Assembly (NCBI GenBank): GCA_021323855.1
Contig: JAJPKE010000045.1
Location: 496,001-560,000, forward strand
Source: Chloroflexota bacterium
GTDB lineage: Bacteria > Chloroflexota > Ktedonobacteria > Ktedonobacterales > JADMIN01
Length of the DNA: 64,000 bases
Direction of reading: 5' to 3'
Shown here: positions 24,246 through 33,411 of the stretch, piece by piece
Layout of the letters: every line of letters starts with the position of its first letter
Numbering within the stretch: the stretch's first letter is position 1
Translations under genes and position numbers: made by a program
The notes under the pieces: model-generated
Database searches by the model: none
What the model was told of the DNA's origin: nothing
Seen by the model: the letters and a program-made list of their open reading frames with translations, nothing else

Positions 24246-25088
24246 ATGCTGTCTCCTGATGTTCGGCGCGCCGTCACCGATGCCCGCGCAATCGCCATCA
24301 TTCATGGCATCGTCAGCCTGTTTGAGATTGTTTTTCCAGACCGGGTGCGTGGCTACTACCTGCTTGGCAGCTACAGCGAAGGGACTACCGTGACGCTCAG
24401 CGATATTGACCTGATGATCCTCTTTCGTGGCGCGTTTCAAGCAGGTGAGGAGGAGACGATCAATCGCGTCATTGAGGCGTGCGGCTTGCTCAGCCCGGTC
24501 CGGCTGGATATCATGGTGCAGAGTGAGGCGGCGCTACGCATCGAGGATGTGCGGCTCAAGCTCGGAAGCATGGTGGTGGCAGGGGAAGACACGCGGGCGC
24601 AGATACCGCTCCCAACGCCGGAGGCTCATGCGCGCTATATCACCGAATGGGCGAACTATTTCATTCGCCTGTTGCACGATGACGCTTCGCTCTCGGCGCC
24701 GTTGAGCTACCCAGATGCCGCCGATGAGTTCTACGGCTATGCTCGCATACGTATACCTCAGTGGTATCCGCCGGAGGCGACAGCGGGAACGAAGGAACTG
24801 GTCGCAACGGTTTGCTGGACGGCGAACGCGCTGCTGAGCCTGACGCTTGGCGTGGCGGGCTATGTGGGCACGAAGGGCGCGGCAGTGGAACGCTACGGTG
24901 ACGTAGGCGCGCCGGAGTGGCGCGCCTACGTCACGCAGGTCTACACTCGCTGCAAAGGCGCCTGGCGGTATGACGTGCCACAGGAGGAAGCGCAACGCGC
25001 AGAATTACGGGAACTCTGCGCGCAATCGCTCGCGTTCTTCCAGCACTACCAGGCGACTTATCAGGACTATCTGCGCGCCCAGCAATAG
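24246..25088 (+). CDS. Nucleotidyltransferase (Pol beta-like)
   Basis: A 280-residue cytoplasmic protein with an N-terminal NTase core: G41-S-Y-S-E-G helix, S-D53-I-D55-L metal-binding motif and a third acidic residue D88 in R-L-D-I-M. The helical C-terminal half is like aminoglycoside or HEPN-associated nucleotidyltransferases, but the target (antibiotic, tRNA or protein) is unknown. ATG 24246 has AAGGGG 6 nt upstream, better than an ATG at 24207. A perfect 16-bp inverted repeat lies inside the coding region (24898-24934). Confidence 0.82.
   Translation: MLSPDVRRAVTDARAIAIIHGIVSLFEIVFPDRVRGYYLLGSYSEGTTVTLSDIDLMILFRGAFQAGEEETINRVIEACGLLSPVRLDIMVQSEAALRIEDVRLKLGSMVVAGEDTRAQIPLPTPEAHARYITEWANYFIRLLHDDASLSAPLSYPDAADEFYGYARIRIPQWYPPEATAGTKELVATVCWTANALLSLTLGVAGYVGTKGAAVERYGDVGAPEWRAYVTQVYTRCKGAWRYDVPQEEAQRAELRELCAQSLAFFQHYQATYQDYLRAQQ
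24898..24934. repeat. Perfect inverted repeat inside the nucleotidyltransferase gene
   Basis: Arms GTGACGTAGGCGCGCC and GGCGCGCCTACGTCAC are exact complements (16 bp) around a 5-base centre GGAGT, within the reading frame (G-D-V-G-A-P-E-W-R-A-Y-V). Confidence 0.9.
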
Positions 25089-25094
25089 GCGCAG

Positions 25095-25724
25095 CTAGGT
25101 CAGCGGTGGCTGGATGCCAGTGTCAGGGGTTGGCATCGCGCCGGGCATTGGGCCACTGACCATTTGATGCAACTGGTCAAGCGTTCGCTGCCAGTTCGTC
25201 TCCGCCTGCTGAAGCGCCATCTGTGGCACGGTAATGTTGTCTTGCTGCAAGGCAAGCATGGCAATCCGTGGGAACTGCTGCTCTAAGAGCGACGCCGTGC
25301 GTACCTCATCGCGCAGATTCAGTGTGCATGCCTGTATAGTCCCCTGGTCGCCATAGGCTTCCGCCGTGGCGATGAGCAGACCATACGCGGCAATCTCCAG
25401 GTGTTCGGTGACATACTCATCGCGGGTGTTTTTGGCAAGCGTATCGGTCCGTCCAGCGGACAGCATGCCGAGCAGATTGCCTACCAGGTTGGAGCCTGCG
25501 CCCTTCATCGTGGATGGTTTCTCGTTGTAGTTCGCAAGGCATTCTTCCATGCGCTGGCGGTGTTGTTTCGTCTCCTCCAGATGCTGGTGAATCATCCCCT
25601 GAATATCGGGGAAGTTCTGGGCCTGTTTCTCATGTTTCTCAAGCACTTCGACAATCTGGTTCTCCATCGCATACGCATCCTGAATGTACGTCACCAGTTT
25701 GTCGCGTAGATCGTCGTTCGCCAT
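25095..25724 (-). CDS. DUF892 ferritin-like protein (YciE/YciF family)
   Basis: A 209-residue four-helix ferritin-like protein. The DUF892 signature is clear: D-L-R-D-K-L-V-T-Y-I-Q-D-A-Y-A-M-E-N-Q at the N-terminus, then H-L-E-E-T-K-Q-H, and E-H-L-E-I-A-A-Y-G with metal-ligand-like Glu and His. The Pro/Gln-rich C-terminal tail is extra. Family members are stress-induced, probably metal-binding. I chose ATG 25724 (AGGAGG 10 nt upstream) over an upstream start at 25820. Confidence 0.9.
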   Translation of the reverse strand: MANDDLRDKLVTYIQDAYAMENQIVEVLEKHEKQAQNFPDIQGMIHQHLEETKQHRQRMEECLANYNEKPSTMKGAGSNLVGNLLGMLSAGRTDTLAKNTRDEYVTEHLEIAAYGLLIATAEAYGDQGTIQACTLNLRDEVRTASLLEQQFPRIAMLALQQDNITVPQMALQQAETNWQRTLDQLHQMVSGPMPGAMPTPDTGIQPPLT

Positions 25725-25981
25725 CGTTCGTCTTCCTCCTGAAACTTGGGAGAATCGGTCCTCACATTGCTCACACAGCACTTTGCCGTGGAGCCTACCC
25801 CCGGAGGCGTGGTCGTGCAAGATGTGTACCAGATGACGTATATCCAGATACGAGTCCTGAGTCCTGGCACAACGATGAAAACTACTACCTGCAAATACGA
25901 CTTTAGTCCACTGTCGCCGTGCGCGTGGCGGGGTATCCTTCCAACATCAACCATGAGACCACCAGAAAGGATGTTTCTTTT

Positions 25982-27559
25982 ATGAACGCTATCAATCCGC
26001 TGGCGACGAGGGCAGGGATATCCAAACAGCCGTCGCGCCCGGCCACCATGCAGCGCTTCCTGGCGAGCGATACCACGCTGATCGCCGGCATCGCGCTCAT
26101 CAGCGCAATGGTGCATATGCTCTTCGCCAGCAACTACGGCTATTTCCGCGATGAACTCTACTATATCGCCGCCGGGCATCATCTCGCCTTCGGCTATGTA
26201 GACTTCCCGCCGATGATCGCCTTTCTCGCTGCGCTGTTGCAGCCCTTCGGCGACAATCTGTTCATCATCCATATCGTGCCTGCTATCGCTAACGGCTGCC
26301 TCGTCTTCACGACGGGATTGATTGCGCGTGAGTTTGGCGGCGGGCGCATCGCGCAGGGGCTGGCTGCGCTCACCACCGCCGTCTGCCTCGTCTTTATGGC
26401 CACCGGGTCTATCTTCTCGATGGATATTCTGGATGCGCTCTGGTGGACGCTCGCCGCGTATGTGCTGGTGCTGCTCATCAAGCGCCAGACGCCACGGCTC
26501 TGGTTGCTCTTCGGGCTGGTGGCGGGCATCGGCCTGACGACCAAACTGACGATGCTCTTCTGGGGATTGGCGCTGGTCGTGGGTCTGTTGCTGACACCAC
26601 AACGCAGGCTGTTGCTCAACCGCTGGGTGCTGGCGGGTGGGGCCATCGCCTTCGCGCTGCTGGCGCCGTATATTGTCTGGAACGCCATCAACGGCGCACC
26701 CACCTGGGAGTTCTGGCATCACTATGGCGGGATCACCGGCGATGGGCCGATTGCCTATCTAGCCAACCAGATATTCCTCATCAACCCGTTTACCGTGCCG
26801 GTGGCCATCACCGGGCTGTTCTTCTTCTTTCGCTCGCGCGCCGGCAAACCGTATCGCGCGCTGGGCTGGGCGTTTGTCTTCCTGTATGTGCTGTTCACGC
26901 TGATTCACACGAAGTCCTATTTCCTGGGTCCGGCTTATCCGCCGCTCTTTGCTGGTGGCGCGGTGTTGATCGAACGCGCGGCGCTGCGGCGTGTCTGGGT
27001 TGCGCCCACGGTGGCGGCGGTGCTGGCGCTGAGTGGCATCCTGCTGGCGCCGCTGGCGATGCCAGTGTTGCCGCCGGCCACCTTTGTGCAGGATTATGGT
27101 TTCCTCTCCGGCCAGGGCAACGCCTCCGCCGGGCAGCAGAGCAGCGCGCTCCCGCAATATCTGGCCGACCGCTTCGGCTGGCCGCAGTTGGCGGCGACGG
27201 TAGCCGATGTCTACAATAGCCTACCGGCGAGCGAACGCGCCCAGGCGTGTATCGTCACCAGCAACTACGGCGAGGCGGGCGCGCTCCAGATATACAGCGC
27301 GCAGTATCATCTGCCGCCGGTGGTCAGCGCGCACAACAATTATTATTACTGGGGAACGGGTGGGTGTTCCGGCAAGGTGATGATTACGGTCGGCTACTCG
27401 CAGTCTGACCTCGCAAAATCCTATAGCGTGGTCACGCTGGCGAAGACGTTCACCTGCGCCTATTGCGAGCCGTATGAGAACGACTCGCCGATCTATGTGA
27501 TTCAGCAGCCGAAGTATCCGCTGCAGCAGCTCTGGCAGTCCACCAAGCACTACAATTAG
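25982..27559 (+). CDS. PMT/ArnT-like polyprenyl-sugar glycosyltransferase
   Basis: A 525-residue integral-membrane glycosyltransferase (GT39/GT83-like, PMT_2). The first extracytoplasmic loop has the catalytic-type motif F-R-D-E-L-Y-Y (Asp-Glu after the first helix) and Y-V-D-F-P-P. About eleven to twelve hydrophobic segments follow, then a soluble C-terminal domain of about 140 residues with Cys pairs. It moves a sugar from a polyprenyl phosphate to a lipid or protein outside the membrane; acceptor unknown. ATG 25982 has AAAGGAT 9-10 nt upstream and begins the family N-terminus. Confidence 0.85.
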   Translation: MNAINPLATRAGISKQPSRPATMQRFLASDTTLIAGIALISAMVHMLFASNYGYFRDELYYIAAGHHLAFGYVDFPPMIAFLAALLQPFGDNLFIIHIVPAIANGCLVFTTGLIAREFGGGRIAQGLAALTTAVCLVFMATGSIFSMDILDALWWTLAAYVLVLLIKRQTPRLWLLFGLVAGIGLTTKLTMLFWGLALVVGLLLTPQRRLLLNRWVLAGGAIAFALLAPYIVWNAINGAPTWEFWHHYGGITGDGPIAYLANQIFLINPFTVPVAITGLFFFFRSRAGKPYRALGWAFVFLYVLFTLIHTKSYFLGPAYPPLFAGGAVLIERAALRRVWVAPTVAAVLALSGILLAPLAMPVLPPATFVQDYGFLSGQGNASAGQQSSALPQYLADRFGWPQLAATVADVYNSLPASERAQACIVTSNYGEAGALQIYSAQYHLPPVVSAHNNYYYWGTGGCSGKVMITVGYSQSDLAKSYSVVTLAKTFTCAYCEPYENDSPIYVIQQPKYPLQQLWQSTKHYN

Positions 27560-27913
27560 CAGCAACGCCTTTCGCTAGCCATGTGGTCTACCGCATAGAA
27601 CGTGTGGTAGACCAGCTTTCTCTCTGCATACCGCTCATCTGGCCTTCATCTTGTAAAGAGCATTATAGTGGGCAGGCCGTAGACAATGGAGATGCCTCAG
27701 GAGAGTGTGATGATAGTTTGCCCCTGGGACGATCCCGACAGCAAGGTGCTGCCAGGAGCATTGAGTTGTTCAAGTGTTCCCTGATGCCACGTTTTTGCGT
27801 TCTTGACTCTCCTCATGTTCTCGTCATGCTGCCACCGATCCTATTCTTGAATCATATTTGCTTGTGAACAACTACAAAACTGACGCACTAATAGTGCAGT
27901 GGAGTATATACGT
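27560..27913. other. Intergenic region after the PMT-like gene
   Basis: About 350 bases with a hairpin terminator at its start (27584-27614). I see nothing else that I can support; a short rightward frame over 27583-27867 has no family resemblance. Confidence 0.4.
27584..27624 (+). terminator. Terminator after the PMT-like gene
   Basis: Arms TGGTCTACC and GGTAGACCA (9 bp) around a 13-base loop, then GCTTTCTCTCT. Confidence 0.5.
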
Positions 27914-28618
27914 TCATTCCGAACGGGATGACCCCAATCCAGCATCACGTGCCCGGATGATCGCTTGTGCCCGATCAGCCACTTGCAACTTGCTAAAGAT
28001 GTTGGAGACATGATTGCGGACAGTTTTAGGACTGAGTACCAATTGCTGAGCAATTGCCTGGTTATTCCACCCTTGTGCCAGTAGAGCCAATATCTCTCTT
28101 TCACGTTCGGTCAATTCCGGGAACAGTGCTGCTGCACCTGGCTCCGATCCTGCCAGCGGAGATATGTGCGCGAAGTAATGCATGAGTCGCTGAGCAATGG
28201 GAGCACTGAAGATGGCCTCTCCCCGCATCACAGCCTGGACTGCACGTAGAATATCCATTTGGTCAGCCCCTTTGAGGATGTAGCCGCGTGCACCGGCCTG
28301 CATAGCAGCGAAGACCGAATCGTCATCTTCATACATAGTGAGGACGAGGATGCCGATATGAGGACTTGTCGCTAGGATGCGACGGGTCGCCTCAATTCCA
28401 TTGAGACCCGGCATTCGCACATCCATGAGTATCACGTCAGGTTGCAATTCCATCGCTCGTTGGATTGCTTCCTCGCCGGTTGTGGCCTCGCCTACGACCA
28501 CTGTTCCTGCCAAGGTCCTAAGTAGGACATGCAGACCATCACGATACACAGGATGGTCATCGGCAATGAGCAGACGCACTGGCTCATGCTCATTTTCCTT
28601 TTTCTCAAACAGTTCCAT
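27914..28618 (-). CDS. NarL/LuxR-type response regulator
   Basis: A 234-residue response regulator: receiver domain with acidic pair D20-D21, phospho-acceptor D66 (I-L-M-D-V-R-M-P-G) and the conserved Lys in Y-I-L-K-G, then a LuxR helix-turn-helix (L-T-E-R-E-R-E-I-L-A-L-L-A-Q-G, S-P-K-T-V-R-N-H-V). ATG 28618 with GGAGG 8 nt upstream overlaps the last 14 bases of the sensor kinase gene; an upstream ATG at 28633 lacks a site. Coupled partner of the kinase. Confidence 0.93.
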   Translation of the reverse strand: MELFEKKENEHEPVRLLIADDHPVYRDGLHVLLRTLAGTVVVGEATTGEEAIQRAMELQPDVILMDVRMPGLNGIEATRRILATSPHIGILVLTMYEDDDSVFAAMQAGARGYILKGADQMDILRAVQAVMRGEAIFSAPIAQRLMHYFAHISPLAGSEPGAAALFPELTEREREILALLAQGWNNQAIAQQLVLSPKTVRNHVSNIFSKLQVADRAQAIIRARDAGLGSSRSE

Positions 28619-30752
28619 CAGGAATTCCTCCATAGAGAGACGCCAAGCGCGTCCATGATGGGATCCTGTCAGGGGTAAGAGGCAAATGCACGGTAACGGT
28701 TGTTCCCTGGTTTGTTGGTGCAGCAATGGCACAGGTTCCACCTAATTCCTCAGCACGTTCGCGCATTGCTAACAGCCCTACACCTGGCTGTATGGTTGCG
28801 GGTAATCCAATGCCATCGTCGCAGATTGTCAGAATTACGGCATCTGATACTATCTTGACAGCGATGACACATTCAGTGGCCTGTGCGTGACGCACGACAT
28901 TGGTCAGCGCTTCACGGGCAATATGATAGATAGCGACTTCGACTGCCGCAGGTAGCAATGGAAGCGTTGAGGGGATGTCCACAATGACGCGAAGGGCAGT
29001 ATTGTGTGCCACCGTACGAGCCTGCTCTTCCACTGCTCCGGCCAATCCCAATTCATCGAGCGCGGGAGGGCGCAGCGCATATACCAGATGCCGCACATCA
29101 GTGATAATCGTTTGAACTTGCTGCTTGAGATCTAGTAGAATCGCCTCGGTGCGATCACGATCAGAATGCAGAAGATTGCGGGCGGCATCTAATTTAAGCG
29201 TCAACGCACCGAGCACTGGCCCTAATCCATCATGCAAATCACGACGTAAACGGCGTCGCTCTTCCTCGCGTGTCATCACTAAACGCTCACGGGCATGCTG
29301 TAATGCAAACATCAACTGAGTAGCCTGTACTGCGCTACCTGCTTGGCGAGCCAGAGCACGGAGCAGGCGTTGATCTGCAGGAGAGAATCGCTCTCCAGGA
29401 CCACGGGGCGCAATGACTAACCGGCCAGCGATCTCACCATTCGCAATCAAGGGGAAAGTCAGCGTCTCTGTCAATGGCTCACCATAACTGGCAGCCGTAT
29501 GTAGGTCGCTCTCAGTACCCACGGCTATGGCTACATAGGGCAATTTGAGGGAATGCGCTACGGTTTCAACAATGGTTGGCAGCACCACATCGGGTGTCAG
29601 AGCACCTTCCAATCGTTGTCCGAGGTGAGCAAGCGCCACGTAGGGTTCGTCCCGTTGTCCATACAGTAGCCGGTTGACACGGATTTGTACCCAATCTCGC
29701 AGAGGGTGGAACAGCACGGCAATCAGACCAGTAGCGAGCAGGGATATTGCCAGATTTCCGCTGGCGTGGAAGATTGCTCCCAGATAGCCAACCGTGCCAA
29801 TATAGGTCGCCACAACCCCCAAGGTCAATAAACCATACACGAGTGTCCGATTGATGAGAAGCTCAATATCGAATACATGGTAACGCAGCATGGCGACGCC
29901 GATGGCAACTGGGATTCCAAGGCTACAGGCACCCTCAAGCCAGGTTGAAGGTCGAAAGAGCATGGTTTGCCCGAATACAGGATCAATGAGCGCGCCCAAT
30001 AGAAGCGCCCCAGTAAAAATTGCCGCAGCATACGTCAGCCATTGCAATTGCAGGCGCTCGATTCCGCGCGCCGTGCGAAATCGCCAAAGGAGTGAGACAG
30101 CCCCAGCAATCATGCCCACGACCATGAGCAGAAAGGCGACCAGAGAGATCCGTAAATAGAGTGAATAGCCAACGACTTGCTGTTGCAACTGTAGATTCTG
30201 CAACGCTTCATGTAACGGACGACCCTGTAATTGCCACGTGAATAGAGCAGTGCTTAGCGCATCAATGAGCGCCGCGCCGATAGCAAGCCACACGATCAGG
30301 CGCCAGCGATGACTGAGCAATTGTCCCGTTGGATAGAGCAAAAGAAAGATGGCCAACAACGTCCATCCCAATGTCCACACCCAACTCCCTAGCCATCCTA
30401 TCTGCGCGCCCCAAGGCAAGACCCCCGGGCGCGTCGTCAGGGTGAAACGGGCATACGTGACAGTGAAGACGCTCAGCATGGTCGCAAAGCCTAATGCCAA
30501 GCATAGCCATCCCACTGCGTGGCGAGGATGGCGCCCCAGGATGAGCGCCCCGACAAGGGGAAACGAGAGAGCCACTACTACTTCAGCGGGATGTTGAATA
30601 TCGCTTGGACGACGAAAGGTTTGAGTATAGAGAACATCAAAGGCAATGCTCAAGAGCGTCAGAGTCCAGCAGACGAACACCGTTCCCCAGGCAAAGACCC
30701 GGCTGACCATTATAGGACGACGAGGTGAGACCACCACCGCAGGATGATCCAT
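28605..30752 (-). CDS. NarL-family sensor histidine kinase, membrane
   Basis: About 715 residues. Seven or more N-terminal transmembrane helices (about 20-330), then a GAF-like domain (about 380-490), a dimerisation and phospho-acceptor helix of the HisKA_3 class with D-L-H507-D-G-L-G-P, and an HATPase domain (N-V-V-R-H-A, D-D-G-I-G-L, G-L-L-A-M-R-E-R). ATG 30752 has AAAGG 9 nt upstream; an ATG three codons earlier has AAAGG touching the start codon. The signal sensed by the membrane part is unknown. Confidence 0.92.
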   Translation of the reverse strand: MDHPAVVVSPRRPIMVSRVFAWGTVFVCWTLTLLSIAFDVLYTQTFRRPSDIQHPAEVVVALSFPLVGALILGRHPRHAVGWLCLALGFATMLSVFTVTYARFTLTTRPGVLPWGAQIGWLGSWVWTLGWTLLAIFLLLYPTGQLLSHRWRLIVWLAIGAALIDALSTALFTWQLQGRPLHEALQNLQLQQQVVGYSLYLRISLVAFLLMVVGMIAGAVSLLWRFRTARGIERLQLQWLTYAAAIFTGALLLGALIDPVFGQTMLFRPSTWLEGACSLGIPVAIGVAMLRYHVFDIELLINRTLVYGLLTLGVVATYIGTVGYLGAIFHASGNLAISLLATGLIAVLFHPLRDWVQIRVNRLLYGQRDEPYVALAHLGQRLEGALTPDVVLPTIVETVAHSLKLPYVAIAVGTESDLHTAASYGEPLTETLTFPLIANGEIAGRLVIAPRGPGERFSPADQRLLRALARQAGSAVQATQLMFALQHARERLVMTREEERRRLRRDLHDGLGPVLGALTLKLDAARNLLHSDRDRTEAILLDLKQQVQTIITDVRHLVYALRPPALDELGLAGAVEEQARTVAHNTALRVIVDIPSTLPLLPAAVEVAIYHIAREALTNVVRHAQATECVIAVKIVSDAVILTICDDGIGLPATIQPGVGLLAMRERAEELGGTCAIAAPTNQGTTVTVHLPLTPDRIPSWTRLASLYGGIPDGTV

Positions 30753-30879
30753 GAGCTTCATCCTTTGTCACTGAACAACAGCGAATACTGACGGGTATGG
30801 GTGAGAACGGTGAAAATCAGCGACGATCAACCGATACAGGAAGTGTCTCCATTGTAGCATGTGGATGTACAAACGGTGC

Positions 30880-30916
30880 TGCGCGGCGCACTTAGAGAAG
30901 CTAAGTGCGCCGCGCA
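30880..30916 (-). terminator. Perfect 16-bp inverted repeat, likely terminator of the 30922-31524 gene
   Basis: Arms TGCGCGGCGCACTTAG and CTAAGTGCGCCGCGCA are exact complements around a 5-base loop AGAAG, beginning 5 bases past the minus-strand stop. The minus-strand tail after the stem is CCGTTTG, a weak U-tract. Confidence 0.6.
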
Positions 30917-30921
30917 CTCGT

Positions 30922-31524
30922 TTACGCATTCGAGACGATGGAACTCGTGGAGGAGCCGGTCAGGGATTGCCATAAAGCAAACCCCATACCTGCCAATGCC
31001 AGCGATATACAGAGTACAGGGACAGATGCCAGTGGCGGCCAAATGGTATTGAGAGATCGTTCCACCGGACTGAGAATACCTCCGATCACTAGCAAGATGG
31101 CGGTCCAGCGTGGTACGCTGCCACTACGGAAAGTAGCAATCCCCAAGAGGATAGAACCGACTAAACCACTGATGCCGCCCACAAGAAAGAGAAGTCCTAA
31201 TGGCTTTGGAAGCGTGGTTGGACCAAATATGGTAAAGGCGCTCCCCACCACATCGAGACCCAAGAGCGTGAATACGAGGAGTGCTACCCCAACTACGCAG
31301 AGCGTATGAGACCTGGGAGCAAGCCTCGTATTTGCTGCTAGCAATCCAATTGTCAAGATCACCGCTCCTGCCATACGTAAGAGGCTAGAAATGTTAGTGA
31401 GGACATGCGGCGATGCGAAGGAGCCACTCGTGAGAACGGCTTTGAACAACGTCGCGCCTATGGCGATCAATCCCCCATAGGCCAAGGCGATTCCTCCAAC
31501 GCGGGAGGATGGATAGGAAGACAT
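30922..31524 (-). CDS. Membrane protein of unknown function (about 6 TM)
   Basis: A 200-residue hydrophobic protein with about six transmembrane helices and small charged loops. No catalytic motif or family recognised; resembles small uncharacterised DUF998/DUF4386-type membrane proteins only in general character. AAGGAG lies 6 nt before the ATG. It stands 169 nt upstream of the kinase gene on the same strand, so joint regulation is possible. Confidence 0.7.
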   Translation of the reverse strand: MSSYPSSRVGGIALAYGGLIAIGATLFKAVLTSGSFASPHVLTNISSLLRMAGAVILTIGLLAANTRLAPRSHTLCVVGVALLVFTLLGLDVVGSAFTIFGPTTLPKPLGLLFLVGGISGLVGSILLGIATFRSGSVPRWTAILLVIGGILSPVERSLNTIWPPLASVPVLCISLALAGMGFALWQSLTGSSTSSIVSNA

Positions 31525-31841
31525 GACTTACTCCTTTGCAAACTGTTGATTGTGTCACCATGTCACGAATGGTCTGCACGAAGGGTAACGCAGGTCGTGT
31601 CCTATCGAGAAGTGAGCGGTGTCCTGACTTCTGTCCCGACATAGAGTAGGCACTTGTCCCAATCGAATGGAGAAACTTCGAAGCAGCAACGTTGCCTATC
31701 TAAACAACTTGCGCTTGTTCACAATTGCTTGCCAATCAATATGCAAAAGGCAAACTAGGAAGAGAGTAACCTGTACGTCCATTGCCCAGATGCGCTAAGT
31801 CTGCTAAGACATAAGACAATGGCAAGCACCGTGGCGAAGTG
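31525..31841. other. Intergenic region between the membrane-protein gene and the TetR gene
   Basis: About 320 AT-richer bases. The minus-strand stretch near 31700-31730 (TTGTGA, 16 bp, TAGATA) could be the promoter of the gene at 31524. Nothing else supported. Confidence 0.3.
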
Positions 31842-32453
31842 CTAGTTGGCCGCGTCAAGTGCGGGTTGCAGGCCAGCGAGGATGAGCGCCTGCGCCGCCT
31901 GCATCTGACGCCGCCAGTCCACCATGTGTGGTGCCATGACCCACATGAGCGTGATGCCCTCATAGAGCGCAGTCAGCGTGAAGGCGACCTGTGACGTATC
32001 CATCGCGCAGAACTCACCAGCCGCCACGCCCTGCGCCAGCAGATTCACCAGCATATCGTGAAAATCTTGATAGATGGCAACCAGCGATTGCCGCACACTT
32101 GCCTGCCGCGTCGCTACGCCGTAGAACTCCAGCAGCAGCGGCATGGCGAGCTGCATATGGTCCATGACGGCGGCAAATTGTTCGTTCATCGCGTCAAGCC
32201 GTGCGCGTGGGCTTCCTGGCGCTTCCAGCAGCTTGCGCACGCCGCGCATTTCACGCTCGAAGAAGAAACGCAGCAGCGAGCCGATGATAGCGTCTTTATT
32301 GCGGAAATACAGATAAAGCGCCGGTTTGCTCAGTCCGGCACGACTGGCAATATCATCCATGCTCGCCTCATGCAGTCCCTTCTCAGCGAACGCCTGGATC
32401 GCTGCCTCTAATATCTGGTCGCGGCGCTCTTCACTACGGTCTGGTCGTGGCAT
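31842..32453 (-). CDS. TetR family transcriptional regulator
   Basis: A 203-residue TetR/AcrR-type repressor: N-terminal helix-turn-helix (I-L-E-A-A-I-Q-A-F-A-E-K-G, then L-S-K-P-A-L-Y-L-Y-F-R-N-K) and a ligand-binding helical domain. It lies downstream of the ABC permease on the same strand, 175 bases away. The 32-bp palindrome in front of the ABC genes is the obvious operator, so it probably represses the exporter; the inducer is unknown. Confidence 0.92.
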   Translation of the reverse strand: MPRPDRSEERRDQILEAAIQAFAEKGLHEASMDDIASRAGLSKPALYLYFRNKDAIIGSLLRFFFEREMRGVRKLLEAPGSPRARLDAMNEQFAAVMDHMQLAMPLLLEFYGVATRQASVRQSLVAIYQDFHDMLVNLLAQGVAAGEFCAMDTSQVAFTLTALYEGITLMWVMAPHMVDWRRQMQAAQALILAGLQPALDAAN

Positions 32454-32558
32454 CTGCTGCTCTGCTCCCTGAATTCGCTCTTCACCTGTGCTGTATCATA
32501 GCGCACGGGTATCAGTGCCGTCAGTCCCGTTCGTGGTATAAGCGCCGTCATTTTCCCA

Positions 32559-32617
32559 GGCAGACAGGAATGTCTGCCCCACCAGACGCAGACGCCTATA
32601 CGTGGGGCAGGCTGGTG
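32559..32617. repeat. Nested inverted repeats between the ABC permease and tetR genes
   Basis: GGCAGACA/TGTCTGCC around GGAA (32559-32578), and TGCCCCAC (32575-32582) pairing with GTGGGGCA (32602-32609). Two mutually overlapping stems, typical of REP-like elements. Confidence 0.5.
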
Positions 32618-32628
32618 TGACCACTATG

Positions 32629-33411
32629 CTATGCGGCGTGCGCGAGGCGCTGGCTATGCCAGGCGCGCGTGCGCCACCAGAAGATGAACAGCCCCAGCAG
32701 GCCGAAGCCAGCAAACCAGGCGAGTGACAGCAGCAGCGATGCCGCTGCTATCCCATGCCCAAAGCCACCGCTAACCGCGATCTGCATCGGCCCATACGCC
32801 GGAAATGCCGCCAGAAAGTCTTTGTTGGCCAGCGGATTCTCGACTGGCGCCTGCAAGAAGGTATCCATCAGGCTTATCATGATAATCAGGAAAAAGCCCG
32901 CCAGCTCGCTGGAAACCACCACGCCCAGCAGCAGCCCCAGCGCGCCATAGGAGAGCGCCGCTAGTAGATAGGCCAGCCAGATGGCAACGCACGCGGTCAG
33001 CGACGCAGGACGCCAGAAGAGAATGAGGATCAGCGTGGCATAGAGCGCCACCAGCGCCGCCATGACGACGATAGCCGTCACCTTTGCTGCGATGGCCACC
33101 GGCTGCGGCAAGCCAGCCTGCACCAGCCGCCGGTCAAAGCCAGCGTTCTTGCGAGCGGCGGCGAAGATCATGAAGGCGACGATCAGCGTGATGGCGTTGA
33201 ATCCCGCCGTCAGCAGCGTGACATCATGGCCGTTAACCTGAAACAACTGGCCGGTACTCTGAAGTTTGAAGCCAACTGAACCGTTTGCGATCAGCGCGCC
33301 GATCAGCCAGTCCCAGAGTGGCACGAAAACGATCAGTAAGCCCAGCGCGAAGCGATTGCGCAGTTGCTCCACCAGCGCATAGCGTGCGGTCGTCAGATAG
33401 GTTTGCAACAT
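32629..33411 (-). CDS. ABC-2 type transporter permease
   Basis: A 260-residue membrane protein with about six transmembrane segments of the ABC-2 exporter type, encoded with its ATPase. It starts at ATG 33411, overlapping the ATPase stop as TGATG; AGGAGG lies 7 nt upstream. A TTG in the first position of the frame at 33414 is less likely. Exporter of drugs, lipids or other small molecules, substrate unknown. Confidence 0.88.
   Translation of the reverse strand: MLQTYLTTARYALVEQLRNRFALGLLIVFVPLWDWLIGALIANGSVGFKLQSTGQLFQVNGHDVTLLTAGFNAITLIVAFMIFAAARKNAGFDRRLVQAGLPQPVAIAAKVTAIVVMAALVALYATLILILFWRPASLTACVAIWLAYLLAALSYGALGLLLGVVVSSELAGFFLIIMISLMDTFLQAPVENPLANKDFLAAFPAYGPMQIAVSGGFGHGIAAASLLLSLAWFAGFGLLGLFIFWWRTRAWHSQRLAHAA

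Noticed and set aside
27583..27867. 94-residue plus-strand frame
   Set aside because: Starts inside a terminator hairpin; no family, low coding character.
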